DNA from: Janthinobacterium sp. SUN073
GTDB taxonomy: Bacteria; Pseudomonadota; Gammaproteobacteria; Burkholderiales; Burkholderiaceae_D
Direction: 5' to 3'
Length of the DNA stretch: 64,000 bases
Assembly: GCF_030397665.1 (NCBI RefSeq)
Contig: NZ_JAPUBT010000008.1
Location: forward strand, 161,511 to 225,510
Below are positions 18,521 to 26,553 of the stretch, piece after piece. Both the position numbers and the translations under genes were made by a program. The notes under the pieces were generated by a model. The model was not told the origin of the DNA and did no database searches. It saw nothing but the letters and a program-made list of their open reading frames with translations. Numbering within the stretch: position 1 is the first letter of the stretch; every line of letters starts with the position of its first letter.

Positions 18521-19540
18521 GTGAATAATCTAAAAAAAATCGCCGTTGCCGCCGCAGTACTGTGCTCCGCCCTCGGCGCACAGGCCCAGGAAATCAATCC
18601 CTCCTGGTACATTCAACCTAGCATCAACGCACTCAAGCCAGATTCCGACTTTGCCACGGATAAAACCGGCTATGGCGCAGGCTTGCGTTTCGGCAAACCT
18701 GTTTCCCCGGACTGGGATATCCAGCTGGGCACCACGTACGCCCGCTCCAAGGATGGCGGTCAACGCTACCAGCAAAATACGCTGGGCGTAGACGGCCTGT
18801 ACATGTTCTCGCGTAAAGCCTTCCGTCCCTTCCTGCTGGTCGGTGCCGGCATGCAGCGCGACAAGGACACCAGCTTCGCCTTCGGTGAACGCTCGAAGAG
18901 TTCGCCATACGCCAGCGTGGGTCTGGGCTTCCAGTCCAGCATTACGGATCAATTGTCCCTCCAGGCTGACGTACGCAATGTGCACGGTTTCCTGCGCGGC
19001 AATACCTTCGACCCTAGCAGCAAGGCCAACAACTACTACGTCACCGTGGGCCTGAACTTCGCGTTCGACAAACCGCCTGCACCACCGCCACCGCCGCCGC
19101 CAGTGCGCGAAGAAGTCGTCGTGGTCGTGCCGCCGCCACCACCGCCACCACCGCCACGCTTTGAAAAAGTGACGATGGCGGCAACAGAACTGTTCGCGTT
19201 CGACAGCGCCAAGCTGGGTCCGACACAGACCAAGCTCGACGAAATCGCCCGCGTGCTGAACGCTGCACCGGACGTCAACAACGTCGTCATCAGTGGTTAT
19301 GCCGACCGCATCGGTTCGCCCAAGTACAACCTGAAACTGTCGCAGCAGCGCGCTGATGCGGTCAAGGAATACCTGGTCGCCCATGGTGTGGCCGCCAACC
19401 GCCTGACGGCCGAAGGCAAGGGTTCCACCAATCCTGTCGTCACCTGCGATAACAAGAAGCGTGCCGACCTGATCAAGTGCCTGGAACCAAACCGCCGCGT
19501 TGAAGTGGAACAAATCACCATCGAACGCCGCGTGCAGTAA
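18521..19540 (+). CDS. ompA: OmpA-family outer-membrane porin
   Basis: A 339-residue OmpA. A signal peptide (LKKIAVAAAVLCSALGAQAQ) is followed by an eight-strand-type barrel region (about 24-182), a hinge with two polyproline runs (about 185-194 and 204-212) around a VREEVVVVV stretch, and a C-terminal peptidoglycan-binding OmpA domain (about 216-330) with GYADRIGSPKYNLKLSQQRA. Two Cys in TCDNKKRADLIKCLEPNRR are the usual disulfide pair of this family. I chose the GTG at 18521, with GGAG upstream and a normal signal peptide directly after it. A strong terminator follows. Confidence 0.92.
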   Translation: MNNLKKIAVAAAVLCSALGAQAQEINPSWYIQPSINALKPDSDFATDKTGYGAGLRFGKPVSPDWDIQLGTTYARSKDGGQRYQQNTLGVDGLYMFSRKAFRPFLLVGAGMQRDKDTSFAFGERSKSSPYASVGLGFQSSITDQLSLQADVRNVHGFLRGNTFDPSSKANNYYVTVGLNFAFDKPPAPPPPPPPVREEVVVVVPPPPPPPPPRFEKVTMAATELFAFDSAKLGPTQTKLDEIARVLNAAPDVNNVVISGYADRIGSPKYNLKLSQQRADAVKEYLVAHGVAANRLTAEGKGSTNPVVTCDNKKRADLIKCLEPNRRVEVEQITIERRVQ

Positions 19541-19570
19541 ACTCAACAGTGGTACGCCACTTGTGAATAA

Positions 19571-19595
19571 AAAAAGGGGCTCGCGCCCCTTTTTT
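19571..19595 (+). terminator. Intrinsic terminator after ompA
   Basis: AAAAAGGGGC-TCGC-GCCCCTTTTT: a 5-bp GC stem extended by A-T pairs, with a TCGC loop and a T-run, 30 bases after the ompA stop. It sits just before the next start codon (19611). Confidence 0.9.
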
Positions 19596-19610
19596 GCATT
19601 GAAAGTCATC

Positions 19611-20558
19611 ATGAATTTTTCTACCCGTTATCCCAGACTGGCCAGCATTGCGCCATTCGGCAAGCAGATGCGCAGTGTCATCGTCTGTTCCGTCACCGAA
19701 TGGCTGGAACACCGCGCCTCGAGCAAGGGCGCCGCCCTCGCCTATTACACCCTGTTTTCCATCGCCCCCATCCTCGTGCTGGTGATTGCCATCGCTGGCT
19801 TTTTCTATGGTCCGGCCGCCGCGCGCGGCGAGCTGATGGGGCAATTGCAGGGCTTGCTGGGCACGCAAGGTGCCGAAGCCATCCAGCTGGTGCTGGCCGG
19901 CGCGAAGAACCATGAGCAGGGCCGCATCGCCACCCTCATCGCCAGCGCCCTGCTGCTGTTTGGCGCCACCAGCGTGTTTGCAGAACTGAAAGCCAGTCTC
20001 GATGAAATCTGGCAAGTACCACCGCTGAAGGAAGCGGGCGCCTGGGACATGTTGCGCACGCGTTTGCTGTCCTTCGGCCTGGTGCTGGTACTGGCCTTCC
20101 TGCTGATGGTGTCGCTGGTGGTGAACGCCGCCATGGCCATCCTCGCCAACTTCTGGGAAGGCGTGTGGAAAGACACGGCCGTGCTGTTTACCATTTTGTC
20201 GAACCTGATCGGCTTTGCCGTCATCGCCAGCCTGTTCGCCGTCATCTATAAAATGCTGCCGCGCGTACGCCTGTCCTGGCGCGACGTGCTGATCGGCGCC
20301 ATGGGCACGGCCTTCATGTTTTCGCTGGGAAAATATGCGATTGGCGTGTATATCGGCAATAGCGGCGTGGCCAGCAGCTATGGCGCGGCCGGTTCGCTGG
20401 TGGCCCTGCTGCTGTGGGTGTATTACTCGGCGCAAATCTTCTTCCTGGGCGCCGAATTCACGCGCCAGTTCGCCCTGCAACTGGGCAGCATGAAGGATAT
20501 GCCGAAGACAGACGATGGCGATGTGCAAGTCAAGATATTGAAACGCCACCAGTCCTGA
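19611..20558 (+). CDS. YihY/UPF0761 family inner-membrane protein
   Basis: A 315-residue polytopic membrane protein of the YihY/virulence factor BrkB family. The signature near the N-terminus is ASSKGAALAYYTLFSIAPILVLVIAI, followed by about six hydrophobic helices and a short charged C-terminal tail. The molecular function of this family is not firmly known; it was once misnamed ribonuclease BN. The start at 19611 (MNFSTRYP) falls behind the ompA terminator, so the gene needs its own promoter, perhaps inside or just after the terminator. A bidirectional terminator follows. Confidence 0.88.
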   Translation: MNFSTRYPRLASIAPFGKQMRSVIVCSVTEWLEHRASSKGAALAYYTLFSIAPILVLVIAIAGFFYGPAAARGELMGQLQGLLGTQGAEAIQLVLAGAKNHEQGRIATLIASALLLFGATSVFAELKASLDEIWQVPPLKEAGAWDMLRTRLLSFGLVLVLAFLLMVSLVVNAAMAILANFWEGVWKDTAVLFTILSNLIGFAVIASLFAVIYKMLPRVRLSWRDVLIGAMGTAFMFSLGKYAIGVYIGNSGVASSYGAAGSLVALLLWVYYSAQIFFLGAEFTRQFALQLGSMKDMPKTDDGDVQVKILKRHQS

Positions 20559-20575
20559 GCAGACTGACGCATGTC

Positions 20576-20600
20576 AAAACGGCGCCCGCGGGCGCCGTTT
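20576..20600. terminator. Bidirectional terminator
   Basis: AAAACGGCGCCC-GC-GGGCGCCGTTT lies between two convergent genes, the YihY-type gene and the AI-2E family transporter. Both strands give a GC stem followed by T residues. Confidence 0.85.
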
Positions 20601-20612
20601 GCATTTTAGAGA

Positions 20613-21806
20613 CTACTCGCCCAGCAGCTCGGCCACCACTTCCATGCCTTGCACGCGCTCGGCCACCACCTTCACCATGACGATGATGGGCACGCCCAGC
20701 AACAAGCCCCAGACGCCCCACAACCAGCCCCAGAACAGCAGGCTGATGAACACGGCCGTGGGATTCATGCGGGCGATGCGTCCCGTCATCCAGGTAGTGA
20801 CAAAGGTGCCCACCAGGGTGGCGATGGCCATCGACGTGCCCGTCACCAGCAAGACCATTTGCAGCGATTCGAACTGCAAAAAGGCGACCAAACCCGTGGC
20901 GATGGTGATAAGCAGCGGGCCGAAATACGGCATGATGTGCAGCAAGCCGGCCACGATGGCCCAGGCGCCCGCGTTTTCCAGGCCGATCACGCGCAAGGCG
21001 ATCCACATCATGGCGGCCAGCAAGACATTCGTGACAAGCAGCATGAACATATAGTTCTGGATCGAGGTATTGATGTCTTCCAGGATGTGCACGGTGACCT
21101 TCTTGCGGCTCAGCGACGGTCCCGTCAGCTTGACGAGCTTGCGCTTGAAAGTGTCGCCCGACAGCAGCAGGAAAAACACGAGGAAGATGACCATGGTCGC
21201 CTGGCTGAGAAAGCCCACCAGGCCAAGCGAACCGGCCCAGACCCAGTCCATGATCTTGAAGTTGGGCGCCTCGGCGGCGGCGCGGCGGTTGTTGCGGCGC
21301 GCTTCGGCGCCGGCGGCCACTTGCTCGATTGCATTGGCCACGGCCTGCATCTTCTGGAAGGTGCTGTTCTTGCCACCCGTGTTCTCGGCGATCAGCCGCG
21401 ACAGTTTCTGTGTGGCGGCCGGCAACTCCTCCACGATGGATTCGAATTCGCCCTGCACGCGGTCGACCACGACGACGGAACCGAACAGTATCAGGGCCGT
21501 GACGATGGTGGTGCCGATGGCGCGCGGCAGGCGCAGCTTTTCCAGCCAGGCGACGACGGGATTGAGGGTATAGGCAATGAAAATGCCGAAGATGACGGGA
21601 ATGAGGAATTTCTGCGCCCACTGCAACGCATAGATGAAGCTGACGGTGGCGATGATGCCCAAGGCCAGGCCGCGCGCATTGACATGCAGCGGCAGGCGCA
21701 AGGATGCGTCCAGGTGCTCCCCGGGCGCGCCGGGAGGTGGCCCGGCAGGCTCGGTGGAGGCAGCCGCCACCGGCTCGGGCGGGGTATCTGTAGGCTGGAT
21801 ATGCAT
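20613..21806 (-). CDS. AI-2E family transporter (PerM/UPF0118)
   Basis: A 397-residue membrane protein of the AI-2E transporter/PerM superfamily: a Pro/Ala-rich cytoplasmic N-terminus (about 1-45), a pair of helices (IIATVSFIYALQWAQKFLIPVIFGIFIAYTLNPVVAWL region), an amphipathic central portion and a C-terminal bundle ending in the conserved WGWLWGVWGLLLGVPI. Family members export small molecules or act in Na+/H+ exchange; the name does not prove autoinducer-2 export. GGGA precedes the ATG at 21806. A second, divergent member lies at 48722-49822. Confidence 0.88.
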   Translation of the reverse strand: MHIQPTDTPPEPVAAASTEPAGPPPGAPGEHLDASLRLPLHVNARGLALGIIATVSFIYALQWAQKFLIPVIFGIFIAYTLNPVVAWLEKLRLPRAIGTTIVTALILFGSVVVVDRVQGEFESIVEELPAATQKLSRLIAENTGGKNSTFQKMQAVANAIEQVAAGAEARRNNRRAAAEAPNFKIMDWVWAGSLGLVGFLSQATMVIFLVFFLLLSGDTFKRKLVKLTGPSLSRKKVTVHILEDINTSIQNYMFMLLVTNVLLAAMMWIALRVIGLENAGAWAIVAGLLHIMPYFGPLLITIATGLVAFLQFESLQMVLLVTGTSMAIATLVGTFVTTWMTGRIARMNPTAVFISLLFWGWLWGVWGLLLGVPIIVMVKVVAERVQGMEVVAELLGE

Positions 21807-21878
21807 GCGATTCCCGCGACGGTCGGTGGAGGGCCGCAGCGCCAGCCGTAGGGCTGGGCGCTGCCGCAGGTCAGGCCA

Positions 21879-22190
21879 TTACTTGACGCGGATGTCGTTT
21901 TTCACCGACTTCACGCCCTTGACGCCACGGGTAATTTCGCCCGCTTTGGCGGCATCGGCTGGCTGGGCTACGAAGCCGCTCAGCTGAACCACGCCCTTGA
22001 AGGTTTCAACGTTGATTTCCGTCGATTTCAGGGTAGGCTCATTGAAGATGCTGGCTTTCACTTTGGTGGTGATGGCCGCGTCGTCCAGGTACTCGCCCGT
22101 ACCTTCTTTGGTTGGGGTGGAAGCGCAACCTGCAACGGCGAACAGGGAAGCGACGAACAGGCCAGTAGCGATAGATTTAGTGAATTTCAT
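21879..22190 (-). CDS. BON-domain lipoprotein (OsmY-like)
   Basis: A 103-residue lipoprotein: MKFTKSIATGLFVASLFAVAGC carries a lipobox (AVAGC), then a single BON domain (DDAAITTKVKASIFNEPTLKSTEINVETFKGVVQLSGFV). BON domains bind phospholipid membranes and are typical of osmotic/envelope stress proteins. I start at the ATG at 22190, with AAGGA eight bases upstream; a start at 22214 would add an un-signal-like extension. It begins the cluster of envelope stress genes that runs to 34.4 kb. Confidence 0.88.
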   Translation of the reverse strand: MKFTKSIATGLFVASLFAVAGCASTPTKEGTGEYLDDAAITTKVKASIFNEPTLKSTEINVETFKGVVQLSGFVAQPADAAKAGEITRGVKGVKSVKNDIRVK

Positions 22191-22272
22191 GGTTTTTTCC
22201 TTAGGAGTGGTCAATCAATGTGCTCACAATGAGCTTCTTATACCAGTGTGGTGACTGCGCGCCGGATGGCGC

Positions 22273-22827
22273 TCAGTAGCCAAACTGGGTTTTTGCAGCC
22301 TTGATACAGTCATCCTTGGCTGCGCCGGCCAATGCATCGCATTTTTCTGTCGCGACCTTGTACTCGGCTTTTCTCTTTGCTTCACGCGCATCGCTGCGCG
22401 CTTCGATGACTTTCTTGTCTGCCTTGGCGTCGGCCAGGGCCGCCACCTTGGTGGACTTGGCCAGCTTGACGCAGACATCTTTGTCGTTGCCCGTCAGCGC
22501 ATTGCAGCGGGCCAGATCGACGTCGTAGTTAGCATCGGCAATCTTGATGCGCGCCTTGGTGTAGGCACGCAGGGTATTCGTATATTGCGCCTGAGCAACT
22601 GCTTCATCGTAGGCGCGCACGGCCTTCGCTTCGGCGATGCAGACATCCTTCGGGTTGCCCGTGATTTTTTCGCACTCGGCATGCGCCAGCTTGTAATTCA
22701 GGCCAGCCTGTTCATTGGCTGCCTTGTAGGCTGCTTTCGCTTCCGGCGTGGCGGCCACTGCCTGACCGCCCCAGGCGGCGCATGCCAGGCTGACGACGAT
22801 GGCGGTGAAGAGCTTATTCTTGTTCAT
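22273..22827 (-). CDS. Secreted protein with three cysteine-pair repeats
   Basis: A 184-residue exported protein (signal peptide MNKNKLFTAIVVSLACAAWGGQAVAA). The mature part is rich in Ala, Lys and Asp and predicted helical, with three copies of a motif C-x2-(L/I)(T/A)G(N/A)-x-KD-x-C: AECEKITGNPKDVCI, ARCNALTGNDKDVCV and EKCDALAGAAKDDCI. Each copy probably forms a small disulfide hairpin between long helices. A related Cys pair is found in the small secreted protein at 23807-24112. GGGAG precedes the ATG at 22827. I know no functional name for this family. A TGTACG-N4-CGTACA palindrome lies about 80 bases upstream. Confidence 0.8.
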   Translation of the reverse strand: MNKNKLFTAIVVSLACAAWGGQAVAATPEAKAAYKAANEQAGLNYKLAHAECEKITGNPKDVCIAEAKAVRAYDEAVAQAQYTNTLRAYTKARIKIADANYDVDLARCNALTGNDKDVCVKLAKSTKVAALADAKADKKVIEARSDAREAKRKAEYKVATEKCDALAGAAKDDCIKAAKTQFGY

Positions 22828-22904
22828 GTTGTATTTCTCCCTGGTGGTGACAAGCATGTCTGCTTGGCATGACTACCGTTTTACGTGGATCGCCGCCGCT
22901 CTTC

Positions 22905-22920
22905 TGTACGCTGCCGTACA
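22905..22920. promoter_or_regulatory. Palindromic operator candidate, site 1
   Basis: TGTACG-CTGC-CGTACA, a perfect 6-4-6 palindrome, in the divergent spacer between the genes at 22827 (minus) and 23096 (plus). It matches the pattern YGTRCG-N4-CGYACR shared by several nearby intergenic sites. Confidence 0.5.
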
Positions 22921-23019
22921 CAAGTAATTTATTTTGAACGCGGAAGGCAGACAGGGAGAAATAACAACGTTTTGGTGGATCGCTCCAGCCCAGAATGCCA
23001 GTTCGACAGCAAATAAGTG

Positions 23020-23035
23020 CGTGCGGCAGCGTACA
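23020..23035. promoter_or_regulatory. Palindromic operator candidate, site 2
   Basis: CGTGCG-GCAG-CGTACA, 61 bases before the glycine-zipper lipoprotein start at 23096. The four central bases (GCAG) are the reverse complement of those of site 1, so 22904-22916 and 23024-23036 form an exact 13-base inverted repeat. Confidence 0.5.
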
Positions 23036-23095
23036 GACCAAGGACAGGGGCGTGACTAAGATGGCACTACACCCTCACCTCGTCAGGAGAATAAA

Positions 23096-23542
23096 ATGAA
23101 AACCAACGCCACCTTGGCTGCACTGATGCTCGCCGCCACCGCCGTACTCAGTGGTTGCGCCACCGGCCCTACCCAGTCACAACAATATTACCCGGCCAAC
23201 CAGCCTGAGTCCGCCATGTACGGCACCGTCGACTCCATCCAGATCGTGCAAGGCGGCGGACAGACCAGCGGCGCCGGCGCCGTGGTCGGCGGCATTGCCG
23301 GCGCCCTGCTGGGCAATACCATCGGCTCGGGCGGCGGACGCACGGCCGCCACCGTGGCGGGCGCCGTCGCCGGCGGCGTGGTCGGCAACCAGGTGGAAGG
23401 CCGCAGGCAGCAAGCGCAGGCTTACCAGATCAGCGTGCGCCTCGACAACGGCGAATACCGCACCGTGGTGCAGGACAGCGCGAATGATTTGCGCCCGGGC
23501 AACCGCGTGCGCGTCGTTGACGGCCGCGTCTACCGCTATTAA
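23096..23542 (+). CDS. Glycine-zipper 2TM lipoprotein (17-kDa surface antigen type)
   Basis: A 148-residue lipoprotein: signal peptide with lipobox (LSGC at the cleavage site), a linker containing YYPANQPESAMYGTVDSIQIVQ, a glycine-zipper hairpin (GAGAVVGGIAGALLGNTIGSGGGRTAATVAGAVAGGVVGNQVEG) and a C-terminal beta part (YQISVRLDNGEYRTVVQDS...VRVVDGRVYRY). This layout is that of SlyB/PcpA-like outer-membrane lipoproteins, which stabilise the envelope under stress. AGGAG lies six bases before the ATG. The gene at 32241-32891 encodes a close structural relative with the same C-terminal domain. Confidence 0.88.
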   Translation: MKTNATLAALMLAATAVLSGCATGPTQSQQYYPANQPESAMYGTVDSIQIVQGGGQTSGAGAVVGGIAGALLGNTIGSGGGRTAATVAGAVAGGVVGNQVEGRRQQAQAYQISVRLDNGEYRTVVQDSANDLRPGNRVRVVDGRVYRY

Positions 23543-23609
23543 TTTTCGGCGGAGCTTGCCAGCAAGCGTCCGCCATCCCGCATGCATCGTACGATAACAA
23601 GGAGTTGCC

Positions 23610-23762
23610 ATGGGCACCATCATTCTGATCATCTTGATCCTCGCCCTGGTCGGCGTCCTGCCTACCTGGCCGCATAGCCGCAACTGGGGTTACGGCCCCA
23701 GCGGCATCGCCGGCCTGGTCGTCGTGATACTGATCCTGCTATTACTGACGGGCAGGTTGTAG
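23610..23762 (+). CDS. DUF3309 mini membrane protein
   Basis: Only 50 residues: MGTIILIILILALVGVLPTW, then a short Trp/Tyr/Gly loop (PHSRNWGYGPSG) and a second helix ending LLTGRL. This two-helix arrangement with the central PTWPHSRNWGYGPSG loop is characteristic of DUF3309 proteins, tiny inner-membrane proteins found with stress genes; their function is unknown. AAGGAG is six bases before the ATG. It lies between the glycine-zipper gene and a terminator. Confidence 0.9.
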   Translation: MGTIILIILILALVGVLPTWPHSRNWGYGPSGIAGLVVVILILLLLTGRL

Positions 23763-23763
23763 A

Positions 23764-23788
23764 AAAAGGCGCCGCGGCGCCTTTTTTA
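23764..23788 (+). terminator. Intrinsic terminator after the DUF3309 gene
   Basis: AAAAAGGCGCC-GC-GGCGCCTTTTTT directly after the stop codon at 23762: a GC-rich stem followed by six T. Confidence 0.88.
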
Positions 23789-23806
23789 TTTGAAGGAGGA
23801 AATATC

Positions 23807-24112
23807 ATGACTATCCACAACACACTCTTGGCCACCCTGTTCGCCTGCAGCCTGGCGCCACTGGCACTGGCCCAGACGGCCACGCCGCAGCCGGGCGACC
23901 CGCAACGCTGGTACCAGGAAGACAGCACGGCGCAAGCCCAGCTGCGCACCCTGCGCAAGGAAATCGCCGCGGCCCTGGCCGAGGCCAAAAAAGCTTGCCG
24001 CCTGGAACCATCTGCCACGCGGGCCACTTGCCTGAAGGATGCGCAAGATACGTACCGCCAAGACATGGCGAACGCGGAAAAACTGCGTGTAGCGGCGCAT
24101 CCGCAGCCATAA
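23807..24112 (+). CDS. Small secreted protein with one cysteine pair
   Basis: A 101-residue exported protein (signal peptide MTIHNTLLATLFACSLAPLALA). The mature part is helical and charged, with one Cys pair in KKACRLEPSATRATCLKDAQ, resembling a single unit of the three-repeat protein at 22273-22827. AAGGAGG lies seven bases before the ATG. Function unknown; its position after the DUF3309 terminator means it has its own promoter or relies on read-through. Confidence 0.75.
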   Translation: MTIHNTLLATLFACSLAPLALAQTATPQPGDPQRWYQEDSTAQAQLRTLRKEIAAALAEAKKACRLEPSATRATCLKDAQDTYRQDMANAEKLRVAAHPQP

Positions 24113-24136
24113 ACCGTTCTCTCCAACGCCGCCTGA

Positions 24137-25291
24137 TCAGGCGGCGTCGCGCTCGTAGGGTGGCAGTTCGTGCACCACCAGCGGCGTGTCTTCCGTGACA
24201 AAAGCCAGCCAGCCGGCCGCCTTGATGGCGCGCAGGGCATCCTGGTAGCCCTGCTCCCAGCGCCACTCGATGGAGCCCCTGGAAAAATTGATGTCCTTGG
24301 CCGCCATGTGCCAGTCGCGCCCCGCGTACGGCAGGCGCACGATGTGCATGGTGCTGTCGCAGCCCAGCGCTACCAGTTCTTCCGTCTGCTGCCGGTTGTG
24401 TGCGTCGTCGGGCAGCTTGGCGTACAGTTCGCGCAATTTGTGCTGCAAGGTATGCGTGTTGACGTAATCTTCGATATGCCGCTTCGAGCGCGAGGCAAAG
24501 GTAACGTCCTTTTGTCGCGTCTGCACTTCATCGAGGGTGGTCGGTTCCGGGCCTTCCGAACTCCATAAATCCACCATGAAGACCAGCGTGTCGACGTGGG
24601 GCGTGTCGTCGAGCACGGTTTCCAGCGGCGTGTTTGAGTACAGGCCGCCATCCCAGTACAGGTCGCCATCGACGCGCACACCGGCAAAACCGGGCGGCAA
24701 GGCGCCACTGGCGCGGATATGCTCGGCCGTCAGCGGCTGCTGCTGGCTGTCGAAACTGGTGAGGCTGCCACATTTGACGCGCAGCGCGTTGACCGTCAGG
24801 CGCATGCCGCCCGGCTGATTCAGGTAATCGAAATCGACCAGTTCATCGAGGGTGCTGGCCAGCTCGCTCGTGTCGTAATAGCTGGCCTCTTCCGGCTTGA
24901 CGGCGATTCCTGCCGGGAACAGGCTGAACGAACGCGGCTTGAAAAAGCCGGGCACGCCGCGCAGCACCGTATCGAGCGTGGCCAGCCAGATGTTCGAGCG
25001 GCGCTGCTGGTCCGAGACGAGGTTCATGTCGATGCTGTCGCGGTGCGCCACGCGCTGCCAGAACTGTTTCAGGCGCACCAGCCTGTCCTCGTGCTTGTTG
25101 CCGGCCAAAATGGCGGCATTGATGGCGCCGATCGAGGTACCCACCACCCAGTCGGGCGCCAGGCCATGTTCATGCAACGCGTGGTAGACGCCGGCCTGAT
25201 AGGCGCCCAGTGCACCGCCACCCTGCAATACCAGCACGATGCGCAGGCGCGAGGGATTTAACTGATTGATCGGTGTCGTCGAATTCGTCAT
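24137..25291 (-). CDS. Patatin-like phospholipase with DUF3734 C-terminus
   Basis: A 384-residue lipid acyl hydrolase. The oxyanion motif GGGALGAY is at about residues 24-31, the nucleophile motif GTSIG at 51-55 (Ser53) and the catalytic Asp in DGG at 214-216, so the Ser-Asp dyad is complete. The C-terminal 130 residues (QTRQKDVTFASRSKRHIEDYVN...) match the DUF3734 extension typical of bacterial patatins. No signal peptide is visible, so it probably acts in the cytoplasm on membrane phospholipids, unless exported by another route. I start at the ATG at 25291 (MTNSTTPIN); an upstream ATG in frame would add a tail without a ribosome binding site. Confidence 0.9.
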   Translation of the reverse strand: MTNSTTPINQLNPSRLRIVLVLQGGGALGAYQAGVYHALHEHGLAPDWVVGTSIGAINAAILAGNKHEDRLVRLKQFWQRVAHRDSIDMNLVSDQQRRSNIWLATLDTVLRGVPGFFKPRSFSLFPAGIAVKPEEASYYDTSELASTLDELVDFDYLNQPGGMRLTVNALRVKCGSLTSFDSQQQPLTAEHIRASGALPPGFAGVRVDGDLYWDGGLYSNTPLETVLDDTPHVDTLVFMVDLWSSEGPEPTTLDEVQTRQKDVTFASRSKRHIEDYVNTHTLQHKLRELYAKLPDDAHNRQQTEELVALGCDSTMHIVRLPYAGRDWHMAAKDINFSRGSIEWRWEQGYQDALRAIKAAGWLAFVTEDTPLVVHELPPYERDAA

Positions 25292-25385
25292 CAAGATGGC
25301 CCCTCTGTCCACCGCGCGGAATGCGGCGTAAATCATTGTAAGGGATTGCGTCAGTGCGTGTCGGACCTTGGGTGCAGGCAAAAAA

Positions 25386-25406
25386 AACGCCGTCAATGAC
25401 GGCGTT
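25386..25406 (-). terminator. Intrinsic terminator after the yqjK-like gene
   Basis: AACGCCGTC-AAT-GACGGCGTT with a run of A on its plus-strand left side, i.e. a T-run on the minus strand. It closes the three-gene minus-strand operon that ends at 25428. Confidence 0.88.
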
Positions 25407-25427
25407 CCTGTGCAACATGGCTGGCGT

Positions 25428-25766
25428 TCAGCGCTTGCGGCGCAGCCAGCTGGCGGCAACGGCCGCCACGGCCACGAGGACCAGGGCCGGCTTGACCAGC
25501 TTCTTGCGTCCGATGAACGATAGCGCCGTCAGCACGTAGGGCATGGCGCCTTGCAAACGCATGCCGCCCGGCGCCAGCAAGGACTCGACGCGGTGACCGG
25601 CAAAGCCGACCGCCGTCTCGACCACGCCCTGCAGCAGCGATTCGGGACGCAATGCATAACCCACGTTGGCGCGCGCATGCACGATGCCGACGCGATACAT
25701 TTCACCTTGGGCGATCAGCAGGCGCTTGCGGGCGGCTTGCGCCGCCAGTTTGTCGTTTTCCGACAT
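25428..25766 (-). CDS. Hypothetical protein in YqjK position
   Basis: A 112-residue protein: charged N-terminal helix rich in Ala/Arg (KLAAQAARKRLLIAQGEMYR), a middle section and a C-terminal hydrophobic helix (KPALVLVAVAAVAASWLRRKR). It is the third gene after DUF883 and DUF1469 genes, the same order as E. coli yqjD-yqjE-yqjK, so I regard it as the YqjK counterpart by position; sequence similarity is not obvious to me. GAGGAG lies five bases before the ATG. Confidence 0.75.
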   Translation of the reverse strand: MSENDKLAAQAARKRLLIAQGEMYRVGIVHARANVGYALRPESLLQGVVETAVGFAGHRVESLLAPGGMRLQGAMPYVLTALSFIGRKKLVKPALVLVAVAAVAASWLRRKR

Positions 25767-25787
25767 GAATTCTCCTCGTAAGGCCGC

Positions 25788-26174
25788 TTACATCAGCATG
25801 TCGCGGTCGGCCTTCAATTCCGCCATGGTGGCGGGCATGGACAACTTTCCTTGACGCAGCATGGCGCGCGCATACATGACCAGCGCGATGGCCAGCAGTA
25901 CGAACACGACCGTCATGATCGCCAGGATCTTCCAGCCCAGGCTATCCCAGGCCAGGAAAACGATCAGCACGCTGCCGTAAGCGATGGCAAACAAGCCCGC
26001 CACCGTCGCCAGCGCGAAAATGACCACCAGCTGCAGCATGTGATTGCGCACTTCCGACAGTTCGATGGTGGCCAGTTCCAGCCGCGACAACATCAGTCCG
26101 ACGGCGTTCTTGGCCAGGCCGGCGACCGAGCCGATCAATCCCGGCCCCTGGTGAGACGAAGCAGACTTGTCCAT
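25788..26174 (-). CDS. DUF1469 / phage-holin-like membrane protein (YqjE type)
   Basis: A 128-residue protein with two long transmembrane helices (LQLVVIFALATVAGLFAIAYGSVLIVF and KILAIMTVVFVLLAIALVMYA) between short charged ends. This is the DUF1469 (YqjE, annotated putative actinobacterial holin-X) family; the holin label is historical and no lysis function is implied. It overlaps neither neighbour (gaps of 18 and 21 bases) and has AGGAG four bases before the ATG. Second gene of the YqjD-YqjE-YqjK-like operon. Confidence 0.85.
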   Translation of the reverse strand: MDKSASSHQGPGLIGSVAGLAKNAVGLMLSRLELATIELSEVRNHMLQLVVIFALATVAGLFAIAYGSVLIVFLAWDSLGWKILAIMTVVFVLLAIALVMYARAMLRQGKLSMPATMAELKADRDMLM

Positions 26175-26192
26175 ATCGCTCCTGACAGTGGA

Positions 26193-26495
26193 TTACTTGC
26201 GGCCCAGGATGAAGCCGACCAGCACGCCGACGCCAGCGGCGACGGCCACCGTGCGCCATGGGTTTTCCTTGACATAACCGTCCGCCTGGGAGGCGAGTTG
26301 CTTGGTGGCAACGATGGCCGATGCTTGCGCTTCGTGCGCCTTGGCCAAGGCGGCGTCCAGGGTTTTCATACCCTTGACGCGCACTTCATCGGCTTTTTCG
26401 CCGGTCAGGGCGGCAGCGGCGCTGAACAGGGCTTGCGCATCCTTGACCAGGGTTTTGACATCGTTATTGACGGTGGTGATATTGTTTTCCAACAT
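26193..26495 (-). CDS. DUF883 ribosome-associated membrane protein (ElaB/YqjD type)
   Basis: A 100-residue protein: a long amphipathic helix (residues about 1-70) followed by a C-terminal membrane anchor with the hallmark ending VKENPWRTVAVAAGVGVLVGFILGRK. In E. coli, YqjD and ElaB bind stationary-phase ribosomes and hold them at the membrane. AAGGAG seven bases upstream of the ATG. First gene of the operon that runs to 25428. Confidence 0.92.
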   Translation of the reverse strand: MLENNITTVNNDVKTLVKDAQALFSAAAALTGEKADEVRVKGMKTLDAALAKAHEAQASAIVATKQLASQADGYVKENPWRTVAVAAGVGVLVGFILGRK

Positions 26496-26553
26496 GGTTT
26501 AGCTCCTTAGCTGTGGATGAATGTAGTTACTATACCTACTTTACTCAAAAACA

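Noticed and set aside
19078-19160. Simple-sequence repeat expansion in ompA
   Set aside because: The CCG/CCA run encodes the normal polyproline hinge of OmpA, not an independent repeat element.
25788-26174. Phage holin and prophage remnant
   Set aside because: DUF1469 is named holin-like, but it sits in a YqjD-YqjE-YqjK-like chromosomal operon and no other phage genes are near.
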